64,000 bases of DNA from Flavobacteriaceae bacterium (GTDB lineage Bacteria > Bacteroidota > Bacteroidia > Flavobacteriales > Flavobacteriaceae), in the NCBI GenBank assembly GCA_002707025.1, contig PALG01000033.1, forward strand, positions 175,639 to 239,638, read 5' to 3'. Each line of letters starts with the position of its first letter. Position 1 is the stretch's first letter. Below, piece by piece: positions 1 through 8,618 of this stretch. The translations under genes were made by a program, and so were the position numbers. Under the pieces are notes generated by a model. That model saw only the letters and a list, made by a program, of their open reading frames with translations. It was not told the origin of the DNA and made no database searches.

Positions 1-735
1 TTTCCAGAAAGAATCGCTTAAGTAATTGGATAAAGTTTGTCCCGTTGCCTTTTCCAGAATCATTCCTAAAAGCTGGGTATCTCCACTGGCATATTTAAAC
101 TTTTGTCCAGGAGCCTCCACAATGTCCAGTCCAAAGATCACTTCTCGTAAGTCATCATCAAAATAGGCTCTCGTCGTAATGGAAAATGGGGAATAATACG
201 CTTCATCCCAATTTGAACCAGAAGCCATAGAAGATAAGTCCCCTACAGTAGTCTGTGCTGCGAGCCCCTCTTGATATTGTGGGTAAAAATCACCTATGGG
301 TTGGTCCAGGCTTTTAATATGCCCTTCCATGATGGCTTTTCCCAGCAGGGCAGTTACCATACTTTTAACCATGGAAAAGGAATTGCTTTTAGAGTCTGTA
401 TCATATCCATCGTAGTATTCTTCAAACCAAATGCTATCATTCTTAAAGATAAGGTAGGCCACAGTTCCCAACTCCTTGTTTTGCTGAGCCAGTTTTTCGG
501 TTACGGAAATGCTATTGTAATCTTTATGAAGTGGCCAAGGTTGTGGTTGCTGGGCAGCAGTAACGGTATGATTGTCGAATTTTTGATAATCCTTTAAATA
601 AGCTGTGGTGTGCCCAGTAAGATAAATGGTTCGCACCGCTTTTAAGAGGTAATCGGTATCGGTAATGTAGAGTGTTGCTACAAGAAGAACAATGATAATA
701 GCAAGCCACTTAAAAAATTTCTTGAGTCGTTTCAT
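1..735 (-). CDS. serine hydrolase (beta-lactamase/class C PBP family), 3' end missing
   Basis: The gene starts at an ATG at 735 and stays open to base 1, so only the first 245 residues are in the window. An N-terminal hydrophobic segment (residues about 8-22, IIIVLLVAT) would anchor or export it. A Ser-Met-Val-Lys sequence in the context SNSFSMVKS fits the SxxK nucleophile motif, and a later Tyr-Ala-Ser (KYASGDTQ) fits the second active-site motif of the AmpC/EstB/DD-peptidase superfamily. The substrate cannot be told: such proteins include beta-lactamases, D-Ala peptidases and esterases. It is followed 10 bp later on the same strand by ogt. Confidence 0.82.
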   Translation of the reverse strand, partial: MKRLKKFFKWLAIIIVLLVATLYITDTDYLLKAVRTIYLTGHTTAYLKDYQKFDNHTVTAAQQPQPWPLHKDYNSISVTEKLAQQNKELGTVAYLIFKNDSIWFEEYYDGYDTDSKSNSFSMVKSMVTALLGKAIMEGHIKSLDQPIGDFYPQYQEGLAAQTTVGDLSSMASGSNWDEAYYSPFSITTRAYFDDDLREVIFGLDIVEAPGQKFKYASGDTQLLGMILEKATGQTLSNYLSDSFWK

Positions 736-745
736 AAAGCTAAAT

Positions 746-1219
746 TTAAAACAATTCTCCCTGTTTTACAGGACTTTCGTGATCCAATAGCCATTTTTTT
801 CTTTGCAATCCTCCCGCATAGCCTGTTAAAGAGCCGTCACTTCCAATTATTCTATGGCAGGGAATAATAATGGCAATGGGGTTTTTTCCGTTAGCGGAAG
901 CCGCTGCCCGAATTACTTTAGGATCGCCTAATCGATTGGCAACGGATTGATAGGAAGTTGTTTTGCCAAAGGGAATTTGCAATAACTCATTCCATACTTT
1001 TTTCTGAAATTCGGTTCCCTTCGGATTTAATCGCAATTGAAAAGTAGTTCTTTGTCCTGAAAAATAGGCTTCTAATTGTGTTACGGCAGCTTTTAAATTT
1101 TCCGGGATTTTTTCTGAAACGGAAATGGTTTCACCTTCAAATTTTATAGAAGAAATACCGTCCTTATCCCCTTCCAGTGAAATTCTGCCCAAGGGAGAAT
1201 TAATGGTGGCCTTTTCCAT
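746..1219 (-). CDS. ogt: methylated-DNA--[protein]-cysteine S-methyltransferase
   Basis: This 157-residue protein has the usual length of Ogt, which removes alkyl groups from O6-alkylguanine or O4-alkylthymine in DNA by suicidal transfer to its own cysteine. The acceptor motif PCHRII is present with Cys at residue 121. It is followed by the SLTGYAGGLQRK stretch typical of the DNA-binding C-terminal domain, and the helix-turn-helix part (FGKTTSYQSVANRLG) lies at about 84-98. It starts 2 bp before the end of the upstream CNNM-family gene, so the two are probably co-transcribed. No Ada-type regulatory domain is present. Confidence 0.95.
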   Translation of the reverse strand: MEKATINSPLGRISLEGDKDGISSIKFEGETISVSEKIPENLKAAVTQLEAYFSGQRTTFQLRLNPKGTEFQKKVWNELLQIPFGKTTSYQSVANRLGDPKVIRAAASANGKNPIAIIIPCHRIIGSDGSLTGYAGGLQRKKWLLDHESPVKQGELF

Positions 1220-1221
1220 GA

Positions 1222-2313
1222 TTATTCTTCATTTTCATCACGGTTGTCCAGTTGCAGTCCCATGCGTTTCGCCCTGCGCTCCCAATTTTTTCTTGCGGCT
1301 ACCTGCATATCTTCCACAGCATCACTTTCGTCCATGATCTCAAGGCCCAAAAGGGTTTCAATAATGTCTTCCATGGTCACAATACCAATGGTATTGCCAA
1401 ACTCGTCGACCACTAAAGCAATATGATTGCGTTGTTTGATGAAGGTATTGAATACTTCCGGTATTGGTTTTGAAGCGTTTATGATAGAGATATCCCTTCG
1501 TAATTCCCCTAAAATTTTATCACCACGGTCTTCTACAATTTCTTCCAATATGTCATCTTTTAGAACAAATCCGGTGATATCATGGGGTTTTCCACTGTAA
1601 ATAGGAATTCTGGAAAAAGGCAGGTTTTTATGTTCCTTGTGAAAGTTTTCCAAGGAAGTACTTTCCTCTTCCATAATCACCACAGGAGAAGGCGTCATTA
1701 CATCTTTCGCCATGATACTTTTAAACACTAAAAGGTTTTTAATCACTTCCCCTTCATTTTCCTCAAAAACCCCTTCCTGTTCGGCGGCATTGGTTAATGC
1801 AATGAATTCTTCACGACTCATGGTGCTCACGTGAGCGGACTTTCCTATCAATTTGGTGGCTTGGGTCAATACCCATAAAATCCCCGTATATTTCAGCGGA
1901 AAAATCATCACTTTTAGTCCCGTTGCCGTAAATCCGCCTAAGTTTTTCCAATAGGTCGCTCCAATGGTCTTCGGAATGATTTCAGAAACAATTAAGATCA
2001 ATAAGGTCATAATCGCCGAAACGATTCCTACCATATTCATTCCAAGAACTTCTACCTTATACGGAAGCTTTTCTGCTTGCACCCCAACAAGAATAGCCCC
2101 TACGGTATGCGCCACAGTGTTGATGGTTAGAATGGCGATTAGGGGTTTGTCAATATCTTTTTTTAGATTCGAAAGCACCCTGGCATAGCCTTTTCCTTCC
2201 TGTTTTTTCATTTTAATGAAAGAGGGGGTAAAGCTCAATAGGGCTGCTTCCAGCACCGAACATAAAAAAGAGAAGAAAATAGAAAGTATGGCGTATATAA
2301 TGAGCAGCGTCAT
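1222..2313 (-). CDS. CNNM/CorC-type membrane protein (DUF21 plus paired CBS domains)
   Basis: The first 180 residues or so form the DUF21/CNNM transmembrane domain, with several hydrophobic segments and the family-typical SEIIPKTIGA stretch. Residues about 205-330 form a CBS pair, including KDVMTPSPVV and FGNTIGIVTMEDIIETLLGLEI. The family is linked to Mg2+ or Co2+ transport, and the CBS pair usually binds adenine nucleotides. The C-terminal CorC/HlyC domain found in many relatives is missing; instead there is a short charged tail of about 35 residues. The gene sits 2 bp upstream of ogt. The exact ion is not deducible. Confidence 0.88.
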   Translation of the reverse strand: MTLLIIYAILSIFFSFLCSVLEAALLSFTPSFIKMKKQEGKGYARVLSNLKKDIDKPLIAILTINTVAHTVGAILVGVQAEKLPYKVEVLGMNMVGIVSAIMTLLILIVSEIIPKTIGATYWKNLGGFTATGLKVMIFPLKYTGILWVLTQATKLIGKSAHVSTMSREEFIALTNAAEQEGVFEENEGEVIKNLLVFKSIMAKDVMTPSPVVIMEEESTSLENFHKEHKNLPFSRIPIYSGKPHDITGFVLKDDILEEIVEDRGDKILGELRRDISIINASKPIPEVFNTFIKQRNHIALVVDEFGNTIGIVTMEDIIETLLGLEIMDESDAVEDMQVAARKNWERRAKRMGLQLDNRDENEE

Positions 2314-2379
2314 GTAGCTAATTTTCCTTAAAGGTAAAATTTTCTTTTTACAAAAAAGCCTTAAGAAAAATTTTAGGGT

Positions 2380-2892
2380 TTACCAGCCTACATATTTGGG
2401 AGGAGCAATGCCTTTTAAGTTCAAATATACCAGAAGTTGTCCTCTATGGTGGGTTACATGGTCCTGTAACAAATTCAATATTTGAAGTTTGCTTTTAGGC
2501 CCGGCGAAGAAGTCGACTATTTGCGAAAGTTCTTCTTCGGAAGTGTTTTGAATCCTTTCTGAAGAATTTTTGAAAGCAGTATTTAGTAGCTGAAGCACCT
2601 CTTTCTTTGAAATAGCAGGCACAACGGTTTCTTTTTTGTAGGTTTCTTCAGAAAAATAAGTGGTACTTAACCAATCCATATTTCCTTTTATATGAAGCAA
2701 TTGTTCCTTAAAACTCATCTCCCGTTCCGTAGGCTTAAAATCGTAAAAATCTTCGGGCATCGCTTCGGCAACTTCCCATAAATAGGCACTGGAATTTTCC
2801 CATTTCTCCAAAAAGGCTTCTTTTACGGTACCTTTTTGTGCCAATAAAGAGGTAGAAAATAGTAGGAGACAGCTTAGTACAGTAGTTTTCAT
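2380..2892 (-). CDS. DinB-family protein with signal peptide
   Basis: The protein has a short signal peptide (KTTVLSCLLLFSTSLLAQ) followed by a four-helix DinB-like domain. The likely metal ligands are histidines in LLHIKGN and DHVTHHRGQ, the normal DinB spacing. The family includes metal-dependent thiol S-transferases and many uncharacterised proteins, so no reaction is assigned. I chose the ATG at 2892. An in-frame TTG at 2898 would overlap the hemB stop as TTGA, the same arrangement hemC uses in this operon, and would add two residues. It is the last gene of the heme operon, but no heme role can be inferred from sequence. Confidence 0.8.
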   Translation of the reverse strand: MKTTVLSCLLLFSTSLLAQKGTVKEAFLEKWENSSAYLWEVAEAMPEDFYDFKPTEREMSFKEQLLHIKGNMDWLSTTYFSEETYKKETVVPAISKKEVLQLLNTAFKNSSERIQNTSEEELSQIVDFFAGPKSKLQILNLLQDHVTHHRGQLLVYLNLKGIAPPKYVGW

Positions 2893-2894
2893 AA

Positions 2895-3884
2895 TCAAGA
2901 GATTAATTTTACCACATCCTTCGCAAAGTAGCTGGCAATAATATGCGCTCCCGCTCTTTTAATGGCGGTTATCTGTTCCATCATTACGGCATCATGATCC
3001 AACCAACCTTTCTCGGCTGCTGCTTTCAACATAGCATATTCCCCACTTACTTGATACACCGCTACAGGAACTTCTACGTGGTTTCTAATTTCCCGAACAA
3101 TATCCAAATAACATAAGCCTGGCTTTACCATCACGATATCGGCGCCTTCATCAATGTCCATTTCAGTTTCCCGAAGGGCCTCATCACGGTTGGCAGGGTC
3201 CATTTGGTAGGTTTTTTTATCCTTCGGAATGTTTTGTGCATCTACGGGCGCACTATCCAAGGCATCCCGAAAAGGGCCGTAAAAGGCAGAAGCATATTTT
3301 GCGCTGTAGCTCATGATGCCCGTGTTGGTATATCCTTCGTCTTCAAGCGCCTCCCGAATGGTTAAAATACGTCCGTCCATCATGTCACTAGGAGCTACAA
3401 AATCGGCCCCAGCTTCTGCATGCGAAATACTCATTTCCGCAAGGAAGTCGGCTGTATCGTCATTTACAATAATTCCGTCGTCAATAATCCCATCATGTCC
3501 GTATACGGAATAAGGATCTAAGGCCACATCGGTCATGACCAACATTTCTGGCACAGCAGTTTTCACGGTTTTGATAGCCCTTTGCATCAATCCATCAGGA
3601 TTTAGGGCTTCCTTCCCTTCATTGTCCTTTAGATTATCGGGTACCTTTACAAATAGAAGCACACTTTTTAAGCCTAAGGACCAAAGCTCTTTGACTTCCT
3701 TTGAAAGTAAATCCAAACTGTAACGGTAATAATTGGGCATGGAAGCAATTTCCTCCTTTACCCCTTTTCCTTCCACCACAAAAAGCGGTACTAGAAAATC
3801 GTTGGGAGAAATAATGGTTTCCCTTACTAAGCTGCGTATGGATTCGTTGGTTCGTAGTCTTCGGTTTCTATTTAATGGATACAT
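2895..3884 (-). CDS. hemB: porphobilinogen synthase (delta-aminolevulinic acid dehydratase)
   Basis: HemB condenses two 5-aminolevulinate molecules to porphobilinogen in the cytoplasm. At 329 residues it has the usual length. The two active-site lysines are visible: Lys196 in MSYSAKYASAFYGPFRD and the Schiff-base Lys254 in VMVKPGLCYLD. The region around 118-135 (MTDVALDPYSVYGHDG) lacks the Cys-rich zinc-binding motif of the zinc-dependent enzymes and has Asp instead, as in Mg2+-dependent HemB. The ATG at 3884 lies 6 bp after the hemF stop, in the same operon. Confidence 0.97.
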   Translation of the reverse strand: MYPLNRNRRLRTNESIRSLVRETIISPNDFLVPLFVVEGKGVKEEIASMPNYYRYSLDLLSKEVKELWSLGLKSVLLFVKVPDNLKDNEGKEALNPDGLMQRAIKTVKTAVPEMLVMTDVALDPYSVYGHDGIIDDGIIVNDDTADFLAEMSISHAEAGADFVAPSDMMDGRILTIREALEDEGYTNTGIMSYSAKYASAFYGPFRDALDSAPVDAQNIPKDKKTYQMDPANRDEALRETEMDIDEGADIVMVKPGLCYLDIVREIRNHVEVPVAVYQVSGEYAMLKAAAEKGWLDHDAVMMEQITAIKRAGAHIIASYFAKDVVKLIS

Positions 3885-3890
3885 ATATGG

Positions 3891-4796
3891 TTATTTAACC
3901 CAATCTCTTGGGGATTGTAATACGTTAACTAATTTTTCTTCTTCGCTTCCTTTTTTGGGGTGATGGTTGTATTGCCATTGTACATGCGGTGGAAGGCTCA
4001 TAAGGATACTTTCAATCCTGCCATTGGTTTTTAGGCCAAAGAGCGTTCCTTTATCGTGCACTAAATTGAATTCCACATACCTTCCACGACGAATTTCCTG
4101 CCAGTCGCGGTTTTCTTGGGTATAGGGAGTTTCTTTTCTTTTTTCTACAATTGGCACATAGGCTTCCAAAAAACTGTTTCCTACTTCGGTAACAAATTGA
4201 TACCAATCTTCTATGGATTTTTCGGGGGTTCCTTTTAAATAGTCGAAAAATAATCCGCCGATTCCACGCCCTTCATTTCTATGGGAGTTGTAAAAGTAGT
4301 CGTCACAGCGTTTTTTGTACTGCGGAAAAAAATTCGAGTCATGTACATCACACGCTTTTTTACAGATTTGATGAAAATGAATGGCATCCTCTTCAAATAA
4401 ATAATAGGGGGTTAAGTCTTGCCCTCCTCCAAACCAAGCATCTACAATGTCCCCTTTTGGATCGTATAGTTCAAAATAGCGCCAATTGGCATGAACCGTA
4501 GGCACAAAAGGATTTTTTGGATGCAGCACTAGGCTTAATCCGCAAGCGAAGAAATCGGCATCCTGAACCCCGAAATACTGTTGCATACTTTCCGGGAGCT
4601 TTCCATGTACCTCACTAATATTGACTCCCCCTTTTTCGAAAACCGATCCATTTTCAATAACCCGTGTTCTACCGCCGCCTCCTTCTTCCCGGATCCATGG
4701 ATCTTCCTTAAAAGTAGCTTTCCCATCAATTTTTTCAAGGGTTTGGGTGATGGTATCTTGAAGATTTCTGATATAATTTACAAAAGCTTGTTTCAT
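3891..4796 (-). CDS. hemF: oxygen-dependent coproporphyrinogen III oxidase
   Basis: HemF decarboxylates coproporphyrinogen III to protoporphyrinogen IX using O2. The 301-residue length is normal, and the family signature WFGGGQDLTPYY is at 121-132. RYVEFNLVHDKGTLFGLKTNGR and ESILMSLPP near the C terminus are also characteristic. The start ATG at 4796 overlaps the end of the upstream EI24-domain gene by 4 bp (ATGA), which points to translational coupling. Use of HemF rather than the radical SAM enzyme HemN at this locus implies aerobic heme synthesis. Confidence 0.97.
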   Translation of the reverse strand: MKQAFVNYIRNLQDTITQTLEKIDGKATFKEDPWIREEGGGGRTRVIENGSVFEKGGVNISEVHGKLPESMQQYFGVQDADFFACGLSLVLHPKNPFVPTVHANWRYFELYDPKGDIVDAWFGGGQDLTPYYLFEEDAIHFHQICKKACDVHDSNFFPQYKKRCDDYFYNSHRNEGRGIGGLFFDYLKGTPEKSIEDWYQFVTEVGNSFLEAYVPIVEKRKETPYTQENRDWQEIRRGRYVEFNLVHDKGTLFGLKTNGRIESILMSLPPHVQWQYNHHPKKGSEEEKLVNVLQSPRDWVK

Positions 4797-5545
4797 GGAG
4801 TATTTGTTTTTTCAGAAGGATATAAAATCCTTAAAGTTGCAATGCTCGCTGCCGTGACCGATAGTGGAAATACTAGGATAATTCCAAGCACGGGGATAAA
4901 CAACAGCAACATAAAAAGGGTGCCATTTCCCATGGCAAGTCCGCTGTGAGAACGAACAAAAACAGTACTTTTTTTATAATCGAAATGCCGTTCCAGGGTA
5001 TAATCCATATTACCGAAGCCTGCGTAATAGGCCTGCACTAAAAACAGAAGGGGCGTGGCGATGATCCCGACAATGGGAATCAAGCTTAACACTAAAATAG
5101 GAAGGGTTAAAAACAGTTCCATAAGCAGGTTTCGCATGTTCACACGGATTCCGCGCCACAATAAAGGAAGAAACTGCGATGAGGTATTTGTGATTTCCTT
5201 TCCAGTAAGGTGTGCTTCAATTTTTTCGGAAACAGGCCCCATAAAGGGAGCGCTAAGTGCCATGACCAAGTGTTTGTAAAGTACAAGGCCCAGGGCGATT
5301 ACGGTAATTCCGCCCATAAAATTGCTAATGCTTCGGAAGGTCTGTGCGCCCCATTCCCAAACCCATAGTTTCGCAATTAGGCTTCCTATGTTATCCGATA
5401 ATCCCCAGGCAGCAAATCCAACGACCAATGCAATTACGATACTGATTAAAATAGGCACCAAAAAATACTTCCATAGCCCTAACGTACTCATTAACGAGAA
5501 GGCATTTCCGTAAGCTTTAATTCCTTTAAAATAATTTTTAAACAT
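4793..5545 (-). CDS. EI24-domain (CysZ-like) membrane protein in the heme operon
   Basis: This 250-residue integral membrane protein belongs to the EI24/CysZ superfamily. Hydrophobic segments lie near residues 25-50, 75-100, 145-185 and 205-240, with the typical NYFKGIKAYGNAFSLM start and GFGNMDYTLERH loop. Characterised CysZ proteins import sulfate, but many EI24 proteins have no known role. The gene is wedged between the DUF6973-like gene and hemF and overlaps hemF by 4 bp, so it is translationally tied to heme synthesis genes. No cysteine biosynthesis gene is nearby, so sulfate import is only one possibility. Confidence 0.85.
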   Translation of the reverse strand: MFKNYFKGIKAYGNAFSLMSTLGLWKYFLVPILISIVIALVVGFAAWGLSDNIGSLIAKLWVWEWGAQTFRSISNFMGGITVIALGLVLYKHLVMALSAPFMGPVSEKIEAHLTGKEITNTSSQFLPLLWRGIRVNMRNLLMELFLTLPILVLSLIPIVGIIATPLLFLVQAYYAGFGNMDYTLERHFDYKKSTVFVRSHSGLAMGNGTLFMLLLFIPVLGIILVFPLSVTAASIATLRILYPSEKTNTP

Positions 5546-5547
5546 GA

Positions 5548-6036
5548 TTATTCTGAAATATAGACCAAGACATTCTCAAAATTCTTTATTTCGTCCACTT
5601 TTGCCACTTTTTGGGCGTTTTTAGTCATTTTTTGGATAAAATCAATCGATTCTGATTCATTTTCTTCCAAATTCTGAAGAAAATGAGCTCTTCCAATAGC
5701 GTTGTTGTGCAAATCCATTTCCCGATCCAATGTTTCATTTCGGGTTACTTTTTCGTACAAATCGGTTACTTTTTGAGTCCAAATAGCACTTTTTTGCCCA
5801 TTTTTGGTGAATTTTAGGCAATTTTGGCAAATTTTTACATTCCAGAAGGCGTGCCGGAATGCATTCGCTTTTCCATTTCCCTGATGAGCATTTCCGTACA
5901 ACTCTTGGCTCACGATCATCGTTCTTTTAGTCGCTTTCCAAATAGGGTAAATTAACAAGGGCTTTTGAATCAATAAAAATCCAAAACGAACAAGCGTTGG
6001 GAAACTTAATCTCTTGACTCTAGCCCATAGGTTCAT
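5548..6036 (-). CDS. DUF6973-like protein inside the heme operon
   Basis: This 162-residue protein has an N-terminal amphipathic or hydrophobic stretch (about 10-35) and the conserved pairs [10 protein letters not shown] (about 79-88) and [10 protein letters not shown] (about 127-136). These two His/Asn motifs resemble the DUF6973 family, whose function I do not know. The start ATG at 6036 overlaps the hemE stop by 4 bp and the stop lies 2 bp before the EI24 gene, so it is embedded in the heme operon. The coding sequence is AT-rich with many CAAAAA runs, as in hemD. The paired His motifs suggest an enzyme, but this is inference. Confidence 0.72.
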   Translation of the reverse strand: MNLWARVKRLSFPTLVRFGFLLIQKPLLIYPIWKATKRTMIVSQELYGNAHQGNGKANAFRHAFWNVKICQNCLKFTKNGQKSAIWTQKVTDLYEKVTRNETLDREMDLHNNAIGRAHFLQNLEENESESIDFIQKMTKNAQKVAKVDEIKNFENVLVYISE

Positions 6037-7061
6037 GAAACTTTGTATTCTTTCACCGCTTCCACAAAAGCCCCTGCATTTTCAAGAGGAATATTCGGTA
6101 AAATTCCATGACCTAAATTTACAATGTATTTATCTTTTCCGAAGGCATCAATCATTTCTGTCACCATTTTTTTGATTCTTTTTGGTGGACTCAACAATCG
6201 GGAGGGGTCAAAATTCCCCTGAAGGGTGATGTTTCCTCCCGTAAGGTAACGTGCATTTTTCGGGGAACAGGTCCAATCAACCCCCAGAGCTGCAGCCCCA
6301 CTCCTTGCCATGGTATCCAAAGCAAACCAGCATCCCTTTCCGAAGGCTATCACAGGGCTCAGATCTTTAAGGGCATCTATGATTTGTTGGATGTATTGCC
6401 AGCTAAATTCCTGATAATCTTCTGGGGAAAGCATGCCTCCCCAACTATCGAATACCTGTACTGCATTCACTCCGGCAGCTATTTTTTCCTTTAGGTATAA
6501 AATAGTCGTGTCGGTGATTTTTTGCAATAATTGGTGGGCCATTTCAGGTTCGGTAAAACACAATTCCTTGGCTTTGGCAAAGTTTTTAGATCCTTGACCC
6601 TCCACACAATAACAAAGGATGGTCCAAGGGCTCCCCGCAAAACCAATAAGTGGCACTTCATCATTCAGTTTTTCCTTAGTCATTTTAATGGCGTCCATGA
6701 CGTAGCCTAAAGTTTCTTCAATATTAGGAACAATCACTTCGTTCAAATCCTTAGCGGAACGGATGGGTTTGGGCAACCAAGGACCCACACCAGGTTTCAT
6801 TTCCACTTCAATATTCATGGCCTGCGGAATGACCAAGATGTCACTAAACAAAATAGCCGCATCCATACCATACCTACGAATAGGCTGAACGGTTATTTCG
6901 CTCGCCAATTCTGGCGTCTGGCAGCGTGTAAAGAAATCGTATTTGGCTTTTATTTCCTGAAATTCCGGCAAATAGCGCCCTGCCTGACGCATCATCCAAA
7001 CAGGAGGGCGTTCTACGCTTTCACCTTTAAGGGCTTTTAGAAAAAGATCGTTTTTAATCAT
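6033..7061 (-). CDS. hemE: uroporphyrinogen decarboxylase
   Basis: HemE removes four carboxyl groups from uroporphyrinogen III to give coproporphyrinogen III. The 342-residue length is standard. The N-terminal signature [16 protein letters not shown] (about 20-34) supplies the substrate-binding arginines, [16 protein letters not shown] is the second signature, and the C-terminal [14 protein letters not shown] is typical. The ATG at 7061 overlaps the end of hemD by 8 bp and the stop overlaps the DUF6973-like gene by 4 bp. Confidence 0.97.
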   Translation of the reverse strand: MIKNDLFLKALKGESVERPPVWMMRQAGRYLPEFQEIKAKYDFFTRCQTPELASEITVQPIRRYGMDAAILFSDILVIPQAMNIEVEMKPGVGPWLPKPIRSAKDLNEVIVPNIEETLGYVMDAIKMTKEKLNDEVPLIGFAGSPWTILCYCVEGQGSKNFAKAKELCFTEPEMAHQLLQKITDTTILYLKEKIAAGVNAVQVFDSWGGMLSPEDYQEFSWQYIQQIIDALKDLSPVIAFGKGCWFALDTMARSGAAALGVDWTCSPKNARYLTGGNITLQGNFDPSRLLSPPKRIKKMVTEMIDAFGKDKYIVNLGHGILPNIPLENAGAFVEAVKEYKVS

Positions 7062-7707
7062 AGGTTACTAAGGTTTTTGCCACTTTTGCAATCACACTTT
7101 CTACGGAAGTGGCATTGGCGACAATAATATTTTGACTGAATTTTTTTGCTTCGGAAGCAGTAGTTTCTCCAATGCAAAAAATGGTACTGTTTCCCAAGGT
7201 ATTTTTTTCAGTAAAACTGGAAACGCCGCTTGGGCTAAAAAATAGGATTCCGTCCCATTTTTGGTCAAATTTTACTGAATTTAGTGTTGTTTTATATGTT
7301 TTTACCTCAAAAAGCGTGTTTTTTGAATTTTTAAAGGAAGCTGGAATTTCATCCCTTCTTTTGCTTCCAGAAAAAAACCAAAATGCTTCATTTTGATAAT
7401 TTTTTTGAATAAAATGAGCCAATTCTGAAGCGTTTTGACTCATTTTTATCACATTTTTATTGTTTTTCGTTAAAAGCGCTTCCGTTTTTTTTCCGACACA
7501 AAAAGTATTTTCAAAAGAAAGATTTTTGCCTTCCACCGATCGTACCGCATTCTGACTCGTAAAAATGGCATTTTTAATAGTATTTGGTGCTTCAAAAGGT
7601 AAAAATTCAATCTTAATGGCATCATATTCCACCAAACACAATCCGGCATTCAAAAGCAATTCTTTTTGGGAAAGGCTTAATTTTTTAGTGGAAAGGACTG
7701 TTTTCAC
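7054..7707 (-). CDS. hemD: uroporphyrinogen-III synthase
   Basis: HemD closes the linear tetrapyrrole to uroporphyrinogen III with inversion of ring D. The protein is 217 residues, slightly short, and poorly conserved as is usual for HemD. Recognisable pieces are [49 protein letters not shown] and [13 protein letters not shown], the alternating motifs of the two-domain fold. The start codon is GTG, overlapping the hemC stop as GTGA. Assignment rests on these motifs and on the position between hemC and hemE. The gene is noticeably richer in Lys, Asn and Phe codons than its neighbours. Confidence 0.9.
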   Translation of the reverse strand: MKTVLSTKKLSLSQKELLLNAGLCLVEYDAIKIEFLPFEAPNTIKNAIFTSQNAVRSVEGKNLSFENTFCVGKKTEALLTKNNKNVIKMSQNASELAHFIQKNYQNEAFWFFSGSKRRDEIPASFKNSKNTLFEVKTYKTTLNSVKFDQKWDGILFFSPSGVSSFTEKNTLGNSTIFCIGETTASEAKKFSQNIIVANATSVESVIAKVAKTLVTYD

Positions 7708-8618
7708 TTTTCTAGGTCCTTTTTAATTGCCGCCATGAGTTCTTTTCCACCATTCGTGAGAATGTGTTGGGCACATTTTTTTCCGAAGCCTTCCAACTCA
7801 TAAATTTCCGCGGTTTCTTCTACTGCTAGTTTTTGGGAACCATCTAACGAGAGGAGTGCGCCTTTAAAATGGATTTGATCCTTTGATATTTTGGCGAATG
7901 CCCCAATAGGAGCTGTGCATCCCCCTTCCAACTCCCGAAGGAATTCCCGTTCTACGGTGGTACACATTTCGGCTTTTCCATCGTTGAGAAGGGAAGTGGC
8001 CTGCAAACAAAAAGGGTCGTTTTCCATTGCCACCACAACCATGGCACCTTGAGCAGGTGCCGGAACCATCCAAGTGAGTTTTTCATGGTTTTTAGGCAAC
8101 AAGTCGATACGCTCCAACCCTGCTTTGGCAAATATGGCCCCCTGCCAATCGTTATCCGAGAGGCTTTGCAGCCTCGTGTTTACGTTACCACGTAAACCCA
8201 CCACATGGTGGTGCGGATAACGGTGCAGCCATTGCGCTTTTCGTCGAAGACTTCCCGTGGCAATCGTACAAATTTCTTTCGGGTTAAACGGTTCTTTGGT
8301 AACCAAAATATCGTCTACCGATGCCCTTTTAAGAACGGCGGTCTGTACAATGCCTTTGGGTAGTAGGGTAGGGACATCTTTCATGCTATGCACTGCGATA
8401 TCCACTTCCCCTTGAATCATGGCCACATCCAAGGTTTTTGTGAAAATCCCCGTGATGCCCATTTCATATAAAGGTTTGTCTAAAACGATATCCCCAGTAG
8501 AAGTGATAGGTTTAAGCTCCGTTTCAAAGCCCAGTTTTTCCAGTTTGGTTTTCACTTCATTTGCTTGCCATAGCGCCAGAGGGCTATTTCGGGTACCGAT
8601 ACGGATGGTTTTTTTCAA
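7704..8618 (-). CDS. hemC: hydroxymethylbilane synthase (porphobilinogen deaminase)
   Basis: HemC polymerises four porphobilinogen units to hydroxymethylbilane. The start KKTIRIGTRNSPLALWQ is family-typical, the catalytic Asp81 is in HSMKDVP, and the dipyrromethane-carrying Cys234 is in ELEGGCTAPIGA. The 304-residue length is normal. The start codon is TTG (complement of 8616-8618), overlapping the hemA stop as TTGA. No ATG lies near, and the protein N terminus aligns with the family here, so the TTG is convincing. Confidence 0.95.
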   Translation of the reverse strand: MKKTIRIGTRNSPLALWQANEVKTKLEKLGFETELKPITSTGDIVLDKPLYEMGITGIFTKTLDVAMIQGEVDIAVHSMKDVPTLLPKGIVQTAVLKRASVDDILVTKEPFNPKEICTIATGSLRRKAQWLHRYPHHHVVGLRGNVNTRLQSLSDNDWQGAIFAKAGLERIDLLPKNHEKLTWMVPAPAQGAMVVVAMENDPFCLQATSLLNDGKAEMCTTVEREFLRELEGGCTAPIGAFAKISKDQIHFKGALLSLDGSQKLAVEETAEIYELEGFGKKCAQHILTNGGKELMAAIKKDLEK

